NCBI GenBank assembly: GCA_013215145.1
Contig: JABSRP010000002.1
Coordinates: 1 to 64,000, forward strand
Source: Pseudobacteriovorax sp.
GTDB taxonomy: Bacteria > Bdellovibrionota_B > Oligoflexia > Oligoflexales > Oligoflexaceae
Direction of reading: 5' to 3'
DNA: 64,000 bases
Shown: positions 17,460 to 27,085 of the stretch, in pieces
Position numbering within the stretch: position 1 is the first letter of the stretch
How the letters are laid out: every line of letters starts with the position of its first letter
Notes under the pieces: model-generated
The model's database searches: none
What the model saw: only the letters and a program-made list of their open reading frames with translations
What the model was told of the DNA's origin: nothing
Made by a program: the position numbers and the translations under genes

Positions 17460-18635
17460 TTAGTCGAGGTCAAGGTCGCGATACATACAGGTTTCGACTA
17501 AAGCCGACTCAAGCCCGAGCTGCTCACCAATTTGCCTTAAGTACTCTGCCTGTGCCGGATCGAGCTGGCTGTCGGCCCATGCTACCAAAGTTAGATCACG
17601 CATAAGTTGAACCAATTGTGCTGTCGACGCTTCTGCCCTTACTGCTGCCAGACGTTCAGGAACGGTAGCCATAATTTTTTCGGGATCCAGATGCTTGGAG
17701 TAGCTATCATCGCCCAAAAGTCGTTCAAACGCAGCAATCTCAGCATCTGAAATATAGCCTGTCGCACACATTGTCGCAATGCCGGCGGCAAACAGCAGTT
17801 GACGTAATTTGAGGGAGGTTTGGTCAGTCTTTTCCAGGTAGCTTGGAGCCATGACTCCGAGGACATCACTAACTTCGGCTTCCAGTTGATCGGGAGTGGT
17901 GTCGTTACGATGTTTTTGGAAGAGTTGAAGAGCCTTAACGCGAAGAGGACTAAAAGGATGGGTCATAAACCAATCTTGCTGATTTCGCTCCTCAGCATCC
18001 CGATCCCACTTTTCTAATTCGTCAGCTTGAGCTACAAAATCATCTAGCTCGATGGTTAACCATTTACTCGAAACGCCTGACGCCAGTTTGAATAGCGCCC
18101 TTCCAGTAGCATCGCGATCTTCACAGCAGTAGGCTCCAGCTCGATCAGCAGAGATTTCGGCAAATCGAGACCAAGCAAACAGGTCTATGGCAAGTTGCGG
18201 AGATACCTTTGCTGGACCTTTTACCAAGTACCCTATAGGAATATCGTGGTGCTGAAACATATAATGTCCTAGCTCATGCCCAACGACAAAACGCATTTCT
18301 TGCTCGTCAAGTTTTTCCAAAAGAGCGCTAGAAAACATCAAAATCAAACGATCGTCTTCGGGCTTAACACAGGCGGCGTTCATCTGAGGCGAGTTGTACA
18401 CATAGTTTTCCACTTCAATGTCTATGGACAATCGCTTACGGCAGTCTTCCATCAAATGAGACAACTCAGGCGCCATCCGTTTGGTAAGTTTGAGGGAGGT
18501 TGCCAGCAGCTGGCGCCTAGCACCTAAAGGACCTTGTTTATCTAAGCTTGCGACGACCTGCTTAACCACTCTGTGCTTTCCCAACTTCTCGGCAAGTTGT
18601 TTATCGCCTTCACACCGTAATATAGACACACTCAT
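17460..18635 (-). CDS. M48-family metallopeptidase with C-terminal TerB-like domain
   Basis: I choose the ATG at 18635 (GAGGT upstream), four codons inside the longest frame. The zinc site HELGH lies at residues 120-124 with the third ligand Glu in RFAEISADRAG, as in M48 peptidases. Unlike HtpX or Ste24, there are no transmembrane helices and no signal peptide, so it is probably cytoplasmic. The last 130 residues (KLRQLLFAAGIATMCATGYI... with YISDAEIAAFERLLG) resemble TerB/DUF533-like helical domains. The role may be stress-linked protein turnover, which is inference. Position next to the long inverted repeat is noted. Confidence 0.82.
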   Translation of the reverse strand: MSVSILRCEGDKQLAEKLGKHRVVKQVVASLDKQGPLGARRQLLATSLKLTKRMAPELSHLMEDCRKRLSIDIEVENYVYNSPQMNAACVKPEDDRLILMFSSALLEKLDEQEMRFVVGHELGHYMFQHHDIPIGYLVKGPAKVSPQLAIDLFAWSRFAEISADRAGAYCCEDRDATGRALFKLASGVSSKWLTIELDDFVAQADELEKWDRDAEERNQQDWFMTHPFSPLRVKALQLFQKHRNDTTPDQLEAEVSDVLGVMAPSYLEKTDQTSLKLRQLLFAAGIATMCATGYISDAEIAAFERLLGDDSYSKHLDPEKIMATVPERLAAVRAEASTAQLVQLMRDLTLVAWADSQLDPAQAEYLRQIGEQLGLESALVETCMYRDLDLD

Positions 18636-18859
18636 TCCATACCTCAAAAATATTAGACCTTAGCTTTTCACGATAAGGCATCAGAAGCTAAAAATCAGCC
18701 ACATCAATGACCTTAAGGTTTCTATCAGAATTATTAGAAGCAACAAAGTCAATCTCAATCTGTCTATTTACACACAAACTAACTTATCATAGACCGTAGA
18801 GAGCAAACTCTCTAAAAATGACATAGAACAGTGAACTCGACTCAATCAGGAGATTTCCT

Positions 18860-19816
18860 ATGCCAAAGCCCATCATGTGTGATCCTAAACTGTTTCAAAA
18901 ATCTCTCGACGGACTCGTCTATATTGTCACCGGTTCCAATTCCGGGATTGGCCTCGTCACCGCCAAACAATTGGCCAAACAAGGTGCCAGTGTTGTGATG
19001 GCCTGTCGCAGGGTTGCCGAGGCCGATAAAGCCATCGCCGAAGCGGCAAACGAGGGACTAAGTAGCTCCTTACTCAAAACGATGTACCTGGATTTAGGGG
19101 ATTTGGAGTCAGTCCGAAATTTCTGCCAGGAATTCGTCAGTTCCTACGATCGACTCGATGGTTTGGTGAATAACGCTGGAGTCATGAATACGCCCTTTCA
19201 AAAAACCAAAGACGGTTTTGAGATGCAAATAGGAATCAACCACCTGGGTCACTTTCTGCTTACGGATTTGCTGCTTGATAGACTCAAGCAAACCCAGGGT
19301 TCGAGGATCGTGAACGTCTCCAGTTGCTATCATGATAAAGCCATGGGGAAATCTGGGTTCATTGATTTTGACGATATACACTTCGCAACCCGCAAATATG
19401 ATGGCTGGACGTCCTACGCCCAGTCAAAGCTCGCCAATGTTCTCCATGCAAAAGAATTAGCAAGGCAGCTGAAAGGTACGGGTGTAACGGCAGTATCTCT
19501 TCACCCTGGCTGGGTCAGAACCAACCTCATCCGACACAGCATGCCAACCTGGTTGCAGGATACGCTTCTTAAACCCATTCTTAGACTTGTAGGTATGATA
19601 GAACCTTGGGAAGGCGCGCAGACGACACTTCATTGCCTACTCGATGACTCGATTCCTCAGCATTCTGGAGCATTTTTCAGTCAATTAGGGATTTACTCCG
19701 ATAAATCTTTTAACAAGGGGGGCTGGCCTATGACCTCGCCGTCAAAGCAAGCCAATGACGACGATATTGCCAAGCGTTTTTGGGCTTTCAGTGAATCACA
19801 AGTTGGCTTGACATAG
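18860..19816 (+). CDS. short-chain dehydrogenase/reductase, retinol-dehydrogenase-like
   Basis: 318 residues, start with AGGAG upstream. Classical SDR features are present: the NAD(P)-binding TGSNSGIG near residue 20, NNAG in the strand-4 region, and the catalytic YAQSK with an upstream Ser (NVSSCYH). The length and the C-terminal HPGWVRTNLIRH resemble the retinol dehydrogenase/WW-domain oxidoreductase branch, which prefers NADP and lipid-like alcohols or ketones. The cytoplasmic substrate is not predictable. A TCCGGCC/GGCCGGA hairpin follows. Confidence 0.9.
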   Translation: MPKPIMCDPKLFQKSLDGLVYIVTGSNSGIGLVTAKQLAKQGASVVMACRRVAEADKAIAEAANEGLSSSLLKTMYLDLGDLESVRNFCQEFVSSYDRLDGLVNNAGVMNTPFQKTKDGFEMQIGINHLGHFLLTDLLLDRLKQTQGSRIVNVSSCYHDKAMGKSGFIDFDDIHFATRKYDGWTSYAQSKLANVLHAKELARQLKGTGVTAVSLHPGWVRTNLIRHSMPTWLQDTLLKPILRLVGMIEPWEGAQTTLHCLLDDSIPQHSGAFFSQLGIYSDKSFNKGGWPMTSPSKQANDDDIAKRFWAFSESQVGLT

Positions 19817-19842
19817 TCTTTTTAAACAGTACCTACCCATTG

Positions 19843-19863
19843 TCCGGCCAAACTGCGGCCGGA
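19843..19863 (+). terminator. hairpin after the SDR gene
   Basis: TCCGGCC (19843-19849) and GGCCGGA (19857-19863) form a 7-bp GC-rich stem with a 7-base loop, 27 bases after the stop codon. Only a short TT follows, so termination may be weak. Confidence 0.45.
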
Positions 19864-19985
19864 TTCACTGATCGATGAACCAAATCCGGACAGGGTCACA
19901 AATTTTCAGGACATAAAGCACCTAATCGGCTCAAAACCCTTGGCCTGATACTTGCTTAGCCTCCTACCTAGGTCACAATCAGTTT

Positions 19986-20579
19986 ATGACCGAAGAATTT
20001 TGTAAAACCATTAATCATGAGGGTGGCATGCGAGTCATAACATCGGCGCAGCGCAATCAACTAAGTAAATATTTGAGTCTAGTATTGAGGCATAGGCCAG
20101 ATATCATTGGGATCGCTTTAGATGCCCAGGGCTGGACACCAGTGCCTCGTTTAATCAACGCCTTGCAAAAGGCAGGAAAGCCCATTGATGAAGACATCCT
20201 AAAAATCATCGTGGCAACCAACGATAAAAAGAGGTTTCAAGTTTCGCCTGATGGTTCAAATATCCGCGCCTGCCAAGGGCACTCTGTTAACGTCGATCTG
20301 CAGCTTAAAGGGCGTAAACCACCTGACATTCTATACCATGGGACGTCTACTAGGTATCTTGATAGTATCTTAACAGAAGGTATCAAGTCCAAAAATCGTC
20401 ATCATGTTCATTTGAGCGAGGGTTTTGAAACAGCCCTAACAGTGGGAAAGCGTCATGGTATGCCCGTTATCTTGAAAATCAAAGCAGGACAAATGCACCA
20501 AAACCAGTTGCCATTTTATCGATCGGAAAATGGTGTCTGGCTTACTGAATTTGTCTCACCGAAATGGATCGCGCTATAG
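19986..20579 (+). CDS. kptA: RNA 2'-phosphotransferase (Tpt1/KptA family)
   Basis: 197 residues. Tpt1/KptA enzymes remove an internal RNA 2'-phosphate by transferring it to NAD, giving ADP-ribose 1'',2''-cyclic phosphate. The winged N-terminal RNA lobe shows KYLSLVLRHRPDIIGIALD and GWTPVPRLINAL; the NAD lobe shows ILYHGTSTRY, the HVHLSE segment and a late FYRSENGVWLTEFV. All family-typical arginine and histidine positions that I can judge are kept. A start at the internal ATG (MRVITSAQ) would also give a full family domain. Bacteria usually have no tRNA splicing, so the natural substrate is unclear. Confidence 0.93.
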   Translation: MTEEFCKTINHEGGMRVITSAQRNQLSKYLSLVLRHRPDIIGIALDAQGWTPVPRLINALQKAGKPIDEDILKIIVATNDKKRFQVSPDGSNIRACQGHSVNVDLQLKGRKPPDILYHGTSTRYLDSILTEGIKSKNRHHVHLSEGFETALTVGKRHGMPVILKIKAGQMHQNQLPFYRSENGVWLTEFVSPKWIAL

Positions 20580-20585
20580 CGATCC
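20566..20585 (+). terminator. hairpin overlapping the kptA stop codon
   Basis: GGATCGC (20566-20572) pairs with GCGATCC (20579-20585), with the TAG stop in the loop region. It is followed by TTCAAGGTTTC rather than a T run, so its effect on transcription is uncertain. Confidence 0.4.
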
Positions 20586-20700
20586 TTCAAGGTTTCACTT
20601 GATACTTTATGGTCATACTTGAGTGAGAAAATGAGGAGCTGACTCTAAGAATCCTCTTTCAGCCCCTACGAATAGATTCAAGGCAAATCGATCCAAGTTT

Positions 20701-21558
20701 CTAGTTGCTGCTAGCAGTCCCTAGTATGTACCTAGTTTTACTACCAACATGATAGCCAGCGGCATGGGTGATCCTGAGGTTGAGTCGAACAGCCGTCTCA
20801 ACCTTTCTTTGATACTGATCAGACTTGGCGCTATACTCCGAAAAGCCTTGTCTAGCATTGTTACGCTCAAGGATGACAGCAAAGCGAATTTTACCGCGAT
20901 CACCGTAACCTGTGAGATCGGTGATCCGATACTCTGAACCAAGCTGATGAGTCAATGCAACTAGACCATCTTCGGAAATCCCATGACGCACCAAATACCG
21001 CGGCCCCGAACGGCGCTCCCAAATACTAGCAAACCTTGCTTGACCACCAATGGAATAACCGCTGACATTGACTAAGCGATAACCGCGGTTTGAGTAAATA
21101 TCAAAATCTCTTTGAAACTGGTCATTGCTCCTATCGGTAAATACCAGGGTATCTCGATTACGATCGCGGACCCAAATAGCCGCAAACCGAGAGCTTCTGT
21201 TTTGTTCATAACCCGAGATGTCTTGGAGCCGATAACCTTGGTCCTCTAATCGCTCGGACTGCAGCTCAAAATTGAGTTTTGTGAGTCCGTAGCGCACCAC
21301 TTGGTCGCGGCGATTGCTATCCCAAACCGCAAGAAAACGCGGCGACCCGTTCACCGTATACCCGCTTAAGTTACGCACCTGAAACCCTTGCTCTGAAAAC
21401 TGATCCAGATTGGCTTGAAACTGCCCATCTCGCATATTGTGCCGGGCCTTCCACCTACCTGTGGTGGCATCCACCACCGCATCCAACTCAGATACGCTTT
21501 CTTGACCGCATGATGCTAACAGGACTGTCATGGCTAATAGCTTTAAATTACGAAACAC
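20701..21558 (-). CDS. lipoprotein made of BTRD1-type repeats
   Basis: 285 residues with lipobox LLASC. The mature protein is five tandem units of about 48 residues, each carrying a core like GYRLxDISGYxxxxxxRFAAIW (for example LSGYTVNGSPRFLAVW, VSGYSIGGQARFASIW, LTGYGDRGKIRFAVIL). This is the pattern of the bacterial tandem repeat domain 1 / polyglycine-hydrolase-type structural repeat. The repeats probably fold into a propeller or solenoid that binds a partner at the cell surface. The final unit is diverged. Catalytic residues are not evident. Confidence 0.85.
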   Translation of the reverse strand: MFRNLKLLAMTVLLASCGQESVSELDAVVDATTGRWKARHNMRDGQFQANLDQFSEQGFQVRNLSGYTVNGSPRFLAVWDSNRRDQVVRYGLTKLNFELQSERLEDQGYRLQDISGYEQNRSSRFAAIWVRDRNRDTLVFTDRSNDQFQRDFDIYSNRGYRLVNVSGYSIGGQARFASIWERRSGPRYLVRHGISEDGLVALTHQLGSEYRITDLTGYGDRGKIRFAVILERNNARQGFSEYSAKSDQYQRKVETAVRLNLRITHAAGYHVGSKTRYILGTASSN

Positions 21559-21838
21559 GATTCATACTCCTCATTGTGGTTTCTAATAATTTGATTTGCT
21601 CTGAGTAGACGCCTACTGAAGAGAATCTATCCATATAGGGGATATTTTTTTCGAAGCCTATAACTGAGTTCCTTAATTATATGTAATCGACTAGACAAAA
21701 GACTCGAGATTCTGAATACATCATTTTGCGGTCCCCCTAGGCAAAAAATAGAGCTTTGCCAAGGTGGAAAAATCCGATCAAGAGTTGGGACAGCTGAATG
21801 TATGTATAGATAATGTGTAGATCTCAGGGAAAGTATTT

Positions 21839-24800
21839 GTGACCGAAGTCAAAGCCAAGGATCCGATATTTTTTCATCTTCTTCTCGTTAGTACCGCTGT
21901 GGTTTTAATGTTCAGCCCCTATTATTTTTGGTTGGGCTCCATTACGGGGTCATTGGCATGTTTGCTGTTTTCCATGGCAGCTGCCCCCACGATATTCTAC
22001 ATCTGGGCAAAAACAACCTACCAAAACCAAGCAAAACTTCTCTACTGCCTAGCTGGTAACGGCCTTGTTGTGTTGAACAGCCTGCTGCAAGGTGTGGAGT
22101 CTGGCCAATATATCTATTTTCTGAACACCCTGATGATCCCTTTTCTTATTTTTGACAACAAAAACCGGCGTTATCACATCTACGGAACCATCATCGCCAT
22201 AGGCTCCTGGGTTCTGACCGTCGTCCTCGACGCAACCGTGTTTGTAAACTTTCAAAGGCTGCAGAGCCTTCCTGCAAACATAGCTGTACAGCTAAACTTT
22301 TTCCTCTGTATCCTGATTTCCATCATTGTTATCAATATCTTTCTCAGAAATTTGCGAAAGAAGGATCATGAAGCGGCTTCAGCAATACAAAGATTTGATC
22401 TTGCCGTAGACGGGACCAGCGTAGGCATTTGGGATTGGGAGGACCCGAGCATCGATGCATCTTACTGGTCACCAAAATTCTATAGCTTGCTGGGTTATAG
22501 GGAAGACGAGTTGACTCCTAGCGTCTCCACCTTTCAGGAAAAACTTCTTCATCCCGACGATAAACAACGTTCCATCGATGCTGGAGCTGCCCTGCTTCAG
22601 AATGATCAGGCCTTTGATATCGAGTACCGGCTTCGTCATAAAAAGGGTCACTACCTTTGGTTCCGAGCAACAGCAACGGTAACTAGAGATCACTCAGGAC
22701 AAGTAACTCGTATGGTGGGATCGATTCAAGATATCCATGACAAAAAAATGCTAGAGTTGCAAACCCGCAGACTCACCAGTGTCTTTGAAATGTCATCGGA
22801 CCATATTGTGCAAATAGATCCTAATGGGTCGGTGATTTATGCAAATAAGGCCTTACTGTCATTTTCGGCGAGTCAGTCAGAGGAACTATATCTCTCTCGC
22901 TGGCACAATAAAGATCAAATTCAATTACTGCTAACAAAAATACTTCCCAAAATAATCAGGGACGGATCGTGGAGTGGTGAATTAGGGCTACAAACTGTCG
23001 ATGGAGTCGAGACGCCCTGCTCCTTTTTAGGAATATGCCACTATGATGAAGCAGAGAAAGCTCAATACATCACAGGAATCTTTCGCGATATCTCGGAACT
23101 CAAGGAAAAGGAAAAGCTCGCGGCGTCCAACGCAAAAACGTTAAAGACAGTCCTGGAACTCATCCCCAATCAGGTTTTCTGGAAAGATAAAGATCTCGTT
23201 TATCAAGGTTGTAGCCAAACCTTTGCAAAAGTCGTTGGCTTAAAAAGCCCTGATGAGATCGCAGGGAAAACCGACTTCGATTTTGCTCGAGATTCCAAGC
23301 ATGCTGAAGACTATCGCCAGTGGGACCAAAAAATCATGGATACGGGACAATCCGTGATCGATTTGGAGGAAGCCTTTGATCATGCCGATGGCCAACAGGG
23401 ATTCGTTCTCACTAGCAAAGTCCCGATTTATAACGAGAGACAAGAGGTTGAAGGTATTTTAGGTATCTGTACAGATATTACAGACCGCAAACGAGCACAA
23501 ACACAACTCGAAGACGTAAATTTCAAACTTAAGCTTTTACTAGAAGCCTCCAAAGATGGCTTCTGGAAATGGGATATTGTCACCCATGAGGTTGAATGGG
23601 ATGATGGCTTCTTTAAACTTCTTGGTTACCGGCCCCAGGAGTTTCCTGTTAGTTATGAGCACTTCACTCAGATGCTCCATCCAGATGATGTGGAACCAAC
23701 AAAGGTGGCTATAGAGAAACACCTAAACCACCAAGAACCCTTCGATGTCGAATACCGATGGCTCGTTAAATCTGGCAAATACCGATGGTTTCGTGGCAAA
23801 GGACAGTCATTTCAGGATGAAAACGGAATTCCCGTGCGCATGGCCGGTTCCATAACTGATATTCACAAACAAAAGCAGCTAGAGCAAAACCTGAAACGAT
23901 CTGAGGAGCTCCTTAGATCGGAAAAACAACATGCCTTACAATTGTCTGACTTCAAAACACAGTTTCTTGCAAGGATGAGTCATGATATCCGAACTCCTCT
24001 TAATTCCGTCATCGGGATGATCGATGTGTTGCAAGAAACCAGTTTGAATACCGAACAGACTAGCTGCCTTAAGACGATATCTAACTCTAGCAATAATTTG
24101 TTAAATCTCATCAACCACATCTTAGATATGACAAAAATAGAGGCCGGTGAACTCACATTAAGCCTTAGTGACATCGACCTAGAATTACTTTTACTAGAGG
24201 CCATTGATATAGTTTCGGTACAAGCTAATCGCCATAATACTAGAGTTTTCCTCAGTGAATTTCCTCCCATGATACACTTTATCCAATCAGATGAATTACG
24301 GCTCAAACAGATTATCCTGAACCTCTTAAGTAATGCGGTTAAATTCACTGAGGCGGGAACGATAACACTGTCTGTACGGATCAAAGGTGAGAGCGACATA
24401 GTCATTCAAGTTTCTGATACGGGTATCGGAATTCCAGAGGATAAAAAAGAATCGATTTTCGAGTCATATAAGCAGGCTGAAAGCAGTACTACGACTAACT
24501 ATGGTGGCACCGGCCTAGGACTATCTATTTGTAAACATTTGACAGAGTTAATGGGTGGTTCCATAGGGGTCGAGAGCAGCATTGCCGTAGGCTCCACATT
24601 TACGGTCCGCATTCCTCTGACTCTCGGATCCGAAATGGTGCAACGGAGTAAGTCTCTTCATGCACTAGACACCTCCACTATCCTTATTGTGACCGCTACA
24701 AAGGCCGAGCAAGACTACTATTGCAGTATGGTTCGTCATTTTGGTGGCAAATCTGTTTCTGCGGTGGGAGCCCAAGAGGCAAAAGATAGGCTGGAAAAAT

Positions 24801-25864
24801 CTCGGTTTGATGCCTGTATAGTTGTCGGCGATGACTCTATCAAGCATAATCTTGACCCAATTCTAAAATCAAAAGTTGAAGAAAAGACGATACTACTGAG
24901 AACAGGCAGCAATTCATCGCCCACAACAGCCCATATAGCAAAACTAAAGAAAGCCACTCATTTAGTCACTTCCGTTTCGAGGGATAAACTAGTCAAGGTT
25001 TTAAAAGGCATCCTAGCTGGAACTGCCCATTCTGAATCAGGAAAAAAGAAAAAGCATAAACGCCCCGTCATTAATCTCGAAGGTATCAGTATTTTGATCG
25101 TCGATGATGTTGATGCCAACAGGGATATTTTGGAAGCGTTCTTACGGGGAACAGGATGCCTAATAACCATGGCACAGGATGGTAAGGAGGCTGTGGCTGC
25201 CTTCTCCGATGGTACCTTTGATCTGGTATTTATGGATATGTTTATGCCAGTCATGGGAGGTATTGAAGCCGTTATTGAGATGCGGCGCTGGGAATCCGAA
25301 AACAGTAGAAAACCGACTCCAATCCTAGCACTCACCGCAAACGCCTTTGATCAAGACGCCAATGAAATGCTCATGGCGGGCTGTAACGAATTCCTAACCA
25401 AACCTATCCGGAAACAACAATTGATCGAAAAAATCTGTCACCACACCAACACTCGGATGAGATCAGAAAAGGTAGCGCCAGGACCTATCGAACGTACTAA
25501 CATAAAAATAAGCACTCTTAATGAAGTGCGCTCTTGCTTTAAAAAAGATGACTTTATTGAATTAATCCAAACGGCTATTGAACAGATCGAAAGCCTTCCA
25601 CAAAAAATTGAAGAAACTTTAACTCAAGGAGACATCATAAGATCTGGCGAACTCGCTCATGAACTATGTGGCTTATGCCGGAACCTAGGTGCTGTTGATC
25701 TTGCTGGGCACTGTAAAACATATCAAAATACGACAAAATCCTTTGAGACCAATCATGCTACAAATGATGATACCAACCTAACCGAAGTCCTCGTACACAT
25801 TCATTCACACGCTGAGTCAGTCATAGAGTTTTTTAAGAACGAGATTACGGAATCAGCAGCGTAA
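21839..25864 (+). CDS. hybrid sensor histidine kinase with four PAS domains, REC and HPt
   Basis: 1341 residues, GTG start with AGGGA upstream. The order is: N-terminal membrane region with about six helices (1-175); PAS (about 185-305), PAS (310-430), PAS (435-545) and PAS (555-690), two of them PAS_3-like with WFR[AG] cores; HisKA with phospho-acceptor H715 in SHDIRTPLNS; HATPase_c (QIILNLLSNAVKF, DTGIGIPE, GGTGLGLSI); a degenerate receiver (about 945-1050) lacking a clear acceptor; a receiver with D1133 in VFMDMFMP; and an HPt domain with H1274 in ELAHELCGLCRNLG. A complete His-Asp-His relay is thus in one chain. No output regulator is adjacent. Confidence 0.95.
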   Translation: MTEVKAKDPIFFHLLLVSTAVVLMFSPYYFWLGSITGSLACLLFSMAAAPTIFYIWAKTTYQNQAKLLYCLAGNGLVVLNSLLQGVESGQYIYFLNTLMIPFLIFDNKNRRYHIYGTIIAIGSWVLTVVLDATVFVNFQRLQSLPANIAVQLNFFLCILISIIVINIFLRNLRKKDHEAASAIQRFDLAVDGTSVGIWDWEDPSIDASYWSPKFYSLLGYREDELTPSVSTFQEKLLHPDDKQRSIDAGAALLQNDQAFDIEYRLRHKKGHYLWFRATATVTRDHSGQVTRMVGSIQDIHDKKMLELQTRRLTSVFEMSSDHIVQIDPNGSVIYANKALLSFSASQSEELYLSRWHNKDQIQLLLTKILPKIIRDGSWSGELGLQTVDGVETPCSFLGICHYDEAEKAQYITGIFRDISELKEKEKLAASNAKTLKTVLELIPNQVFWKDKDLVYQGCSQTFAKVVGLKSPDEIAGKTDFDFARDSKHAEDYRQWDQKIMDTGQSVIDLEEAFDHADGQQGFVLTSKVPIYNERQEVEGILGICTDITDRKRAQTQLEDVNFKLKLLLEASKDGFWKWDIVTHEVEWDDGFFKLLGYRPQEFPVSYEHFTQMLHPDDVEPTKVAIEKHLNHQEPFDVEYRWLVKSGKYRWFRGKGQSFQDENGIPVRMAGSITDIHKQKQLEQNLKRSEELLRSEKQHALQLSDFKTQFLARMSHDIRTPLNSVIGMIDVLQETSLNTEQTSCLKTISNSSNNLLNLINHILDMTKIEAGELTLSLSDIDLELLLLEAIDIVSVQANRHNTRVFLSEFPPMIHFIQSDELRLKQIILNLLSNAVKFTEAGTITLSVRIKGESDIVIQVSDTGIGIPEDKKESIFESYKQAESSTTTNYGGTGLGLSICKHLTELMGGSIGVESSIAVGSTFTVRIPLTLGSEMVQRSKSLHALDTSTILIVTATKAEQDYYCSMVRHFGGKSVSAVGAQEAKDRLEKSRFDACIVVGDDSIKHNLDPILKSKVEEKTILLRTGSNSSPTTAHIAKLKKATHLVTSVSRDKLVKVLKGILAGTAHSESGKKKKHKRPVINLEGISILIVDDVDANRDILEAFLRGTGCLITMAQDGKEAVAAFSDGTFDLVFMDMFMPVMGGIEAVIEMRRWESENSRKPTPILALTANAFDQDANEMLMAGCNEFLTKPIRKQQLIEKICHHTNTRMRSEKVAPGPIERTNIKISTLNEVRSCFKKDDFIELIQTAIEQIESLPQKIEETLTQGDIIRSGELAHELCGLCRNLGAVDLAGHCKTYQNTTKSFETNHATNDDTNLTEVLVHIHSHAESVIEFFKNEITESAA

Positions 25865-25900
25865 CTAACTTTTTATGGGAATTTAGTCCTAACAACTCTA

Positions 25901-25929
25901 CCTTAAGCGAATAACTTGAGGTTCTTTTC
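25901..25929 (+). terminator. intrinsic terminator after the hybrid kinase
   Basis: CCTTAAG (25901-25907) pairs with CTTGAGG (25915-25921, one wobble), followed by TTCTTTTC. It is 36 bases after the kinase stop codon. Confidence 0.6.
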
Positions 25930-25986
25930 GGCTCAGCCTCTCCAAGACAAACTGCAGTTTAATTGCTCGAGGAAAACCGTCCCAAA

Positions 25987-26556
25987 CTATGGGAACATTT
26001 GATGAAGGCACCTTTGGTGAGGTACAAATGATGGGATTTGGTCGGCGATTTCCTGCTGTTTCGCTGTCAGGGAAGGTCCACCCGTTGGCAACAGAGGAAA
26101 AGGATTCACAGAAGCACCGTTTTTGTAAATACTAAAGTGCAGATGTGGGCCGGTACTAAAGCCACGACTTCCCATGGCAGCGATCAACTCACCTTGAGAG
26201 ACTAACTGTCCAGGCAGAACATAGATTTCCTCATTGTGAAGATAGGTATGCACATAACCCCCGTTTACTCGAACGACGACTTTGCCAATTGCGGGATCGA
26301 TCTCCATCACCTTTCCATCTGAAGAAGCTATAATAGGCGTACCAACGTCAGCCGCAATATCTACTCCATCATGATCCGGTCGCCATCCATCTTTATAACA
26401 ACTAACGATATTACCTTCCGTAGGCCAGATTTGGTCCTGAGATAAAGGAGCTCTATCACCAAATAGCTCAGTTGGACTTTCTGAGATTCTCAGATTGGAA
26501 GCCGCAAGACGACTACAGACCACCAATGCGAACACGGTTAAAAAAAATGCCTTCAT
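25987..26556 (-). CDS. M23-family peptidoglycan endopeptidase
   Basis: The start at 26556 is set by GGAGGG before the ATG and gives a 20-residue signal peptide (MKAFFLTVFALVVCSRLAAS). The LytM/M23 zinc site is complete: H-x3-D in DHDGVDIAAD and HLH in GPHLHFSIYK. These enzymes cut cross-bridges in peptidoglycan or act as activators of amidases. At 189 residues it is a bare catalytic domain with a short N-terminal segment, without LysM or coiled coil. It lies 61 bases after the small secreted gene and in the same direction, so it may share the operon with the large regulator upstream. Confidence 0.92.
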   Translation of the reverse strand: MKAFFLTVFALVVCSRLAASNLRISESPTELFGDRAPLSQDQIWPTEGNIVSCYKDGWRPDHDGVDIAADVGTPIIASSDGKVMEIDPAIGKVVVRVNGGYVHTYLHNEEIYVLPGQLVSQGELIAAMGSRGFSTGPHLHFSIYKNGASVNPFPLLPTGGPSLTAKQQEIADQIPSFVPHQRCLHQMFP

Positions 26557-26617
26557 GATTCCCTCCACGATTAATGGACTATAAGTTCGACAGGAAAACC
26601 ACTTAAAACTACTCTTT

Positions 26618-27085
26618 TTACATCCGCACTTCAATACGTCCTTCAGGATCATTTCCAAATTCTAGAACGACCTCGCGATATTGCGAGAATGCCTCTGGAG
26701 CCATCGTCCGCCGCAATCCGTCCAAATGCTCGCCTATATTAAAATGAAGACCGGGATAGATAACATGACAGTCAATAGTCGATTCTAATTGATGACAGGT
26801 AGCAAATCCAGATTCTGAAGACAATACGAGACGTCCATCTTCGAGATATTCGGGATGATCTAAAACAATATCACTTTGATGATCGGGTACCAATACCGAA
26901 GGTAAGGAATATCGGATGGACACAATACGACCCTGATTGTGTTCGATCTTGTACTCAACAGAAAATTTATGCCAGGGAGTCTGCTGATCAGAAGGCACGG
27001 TATAGACACCCTGAACGTCTGCCGACAAAGCAAGCCGGGGGATCCATAAAATACTAAGTAGACATAAGACAGTGCGACAGTTCAT
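26618..27085 (-). CDS. secreted protein of unknown function
   Basis: The ATG at 27085 overlaps the TGA of the upstream regulator gene as ATGA, so translation is coupled. The 155-residue product has a signal peptide (ending near LALSADVQ) and a beta-rich domain with two cysteines in the middle (FATCHQLESTIDCHVIYPG), probably disulfide-bonded. It ends in an acidic FGNDPEGRIEV segment. No family recognised. Sitting between a regulator and an M23 peptidase, it may relate to the envelope. Confidence 0.75.
   Translation of the reverse strand: MNCRTVLCLLSILWIPRLALSADVQGVYTVPSDQQTPWHKFSVEYKIEHNQGRIVSIRYSLPSVLVPDHQSDIVLDHPEYLEDGRLVLSSESGFATCHQLESTIDCHVIYPGLHFNIGEHLDGLRRTMAPEAFSQYREVVLEFGNDPEGRIEVRM

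Noticed and set aside
17375..17605. Plus-strand frame next to the long inverted repeat
   Set aside because: Most of it is antisense to the M48-like gene and it lacks a Shine-Dalgarno.
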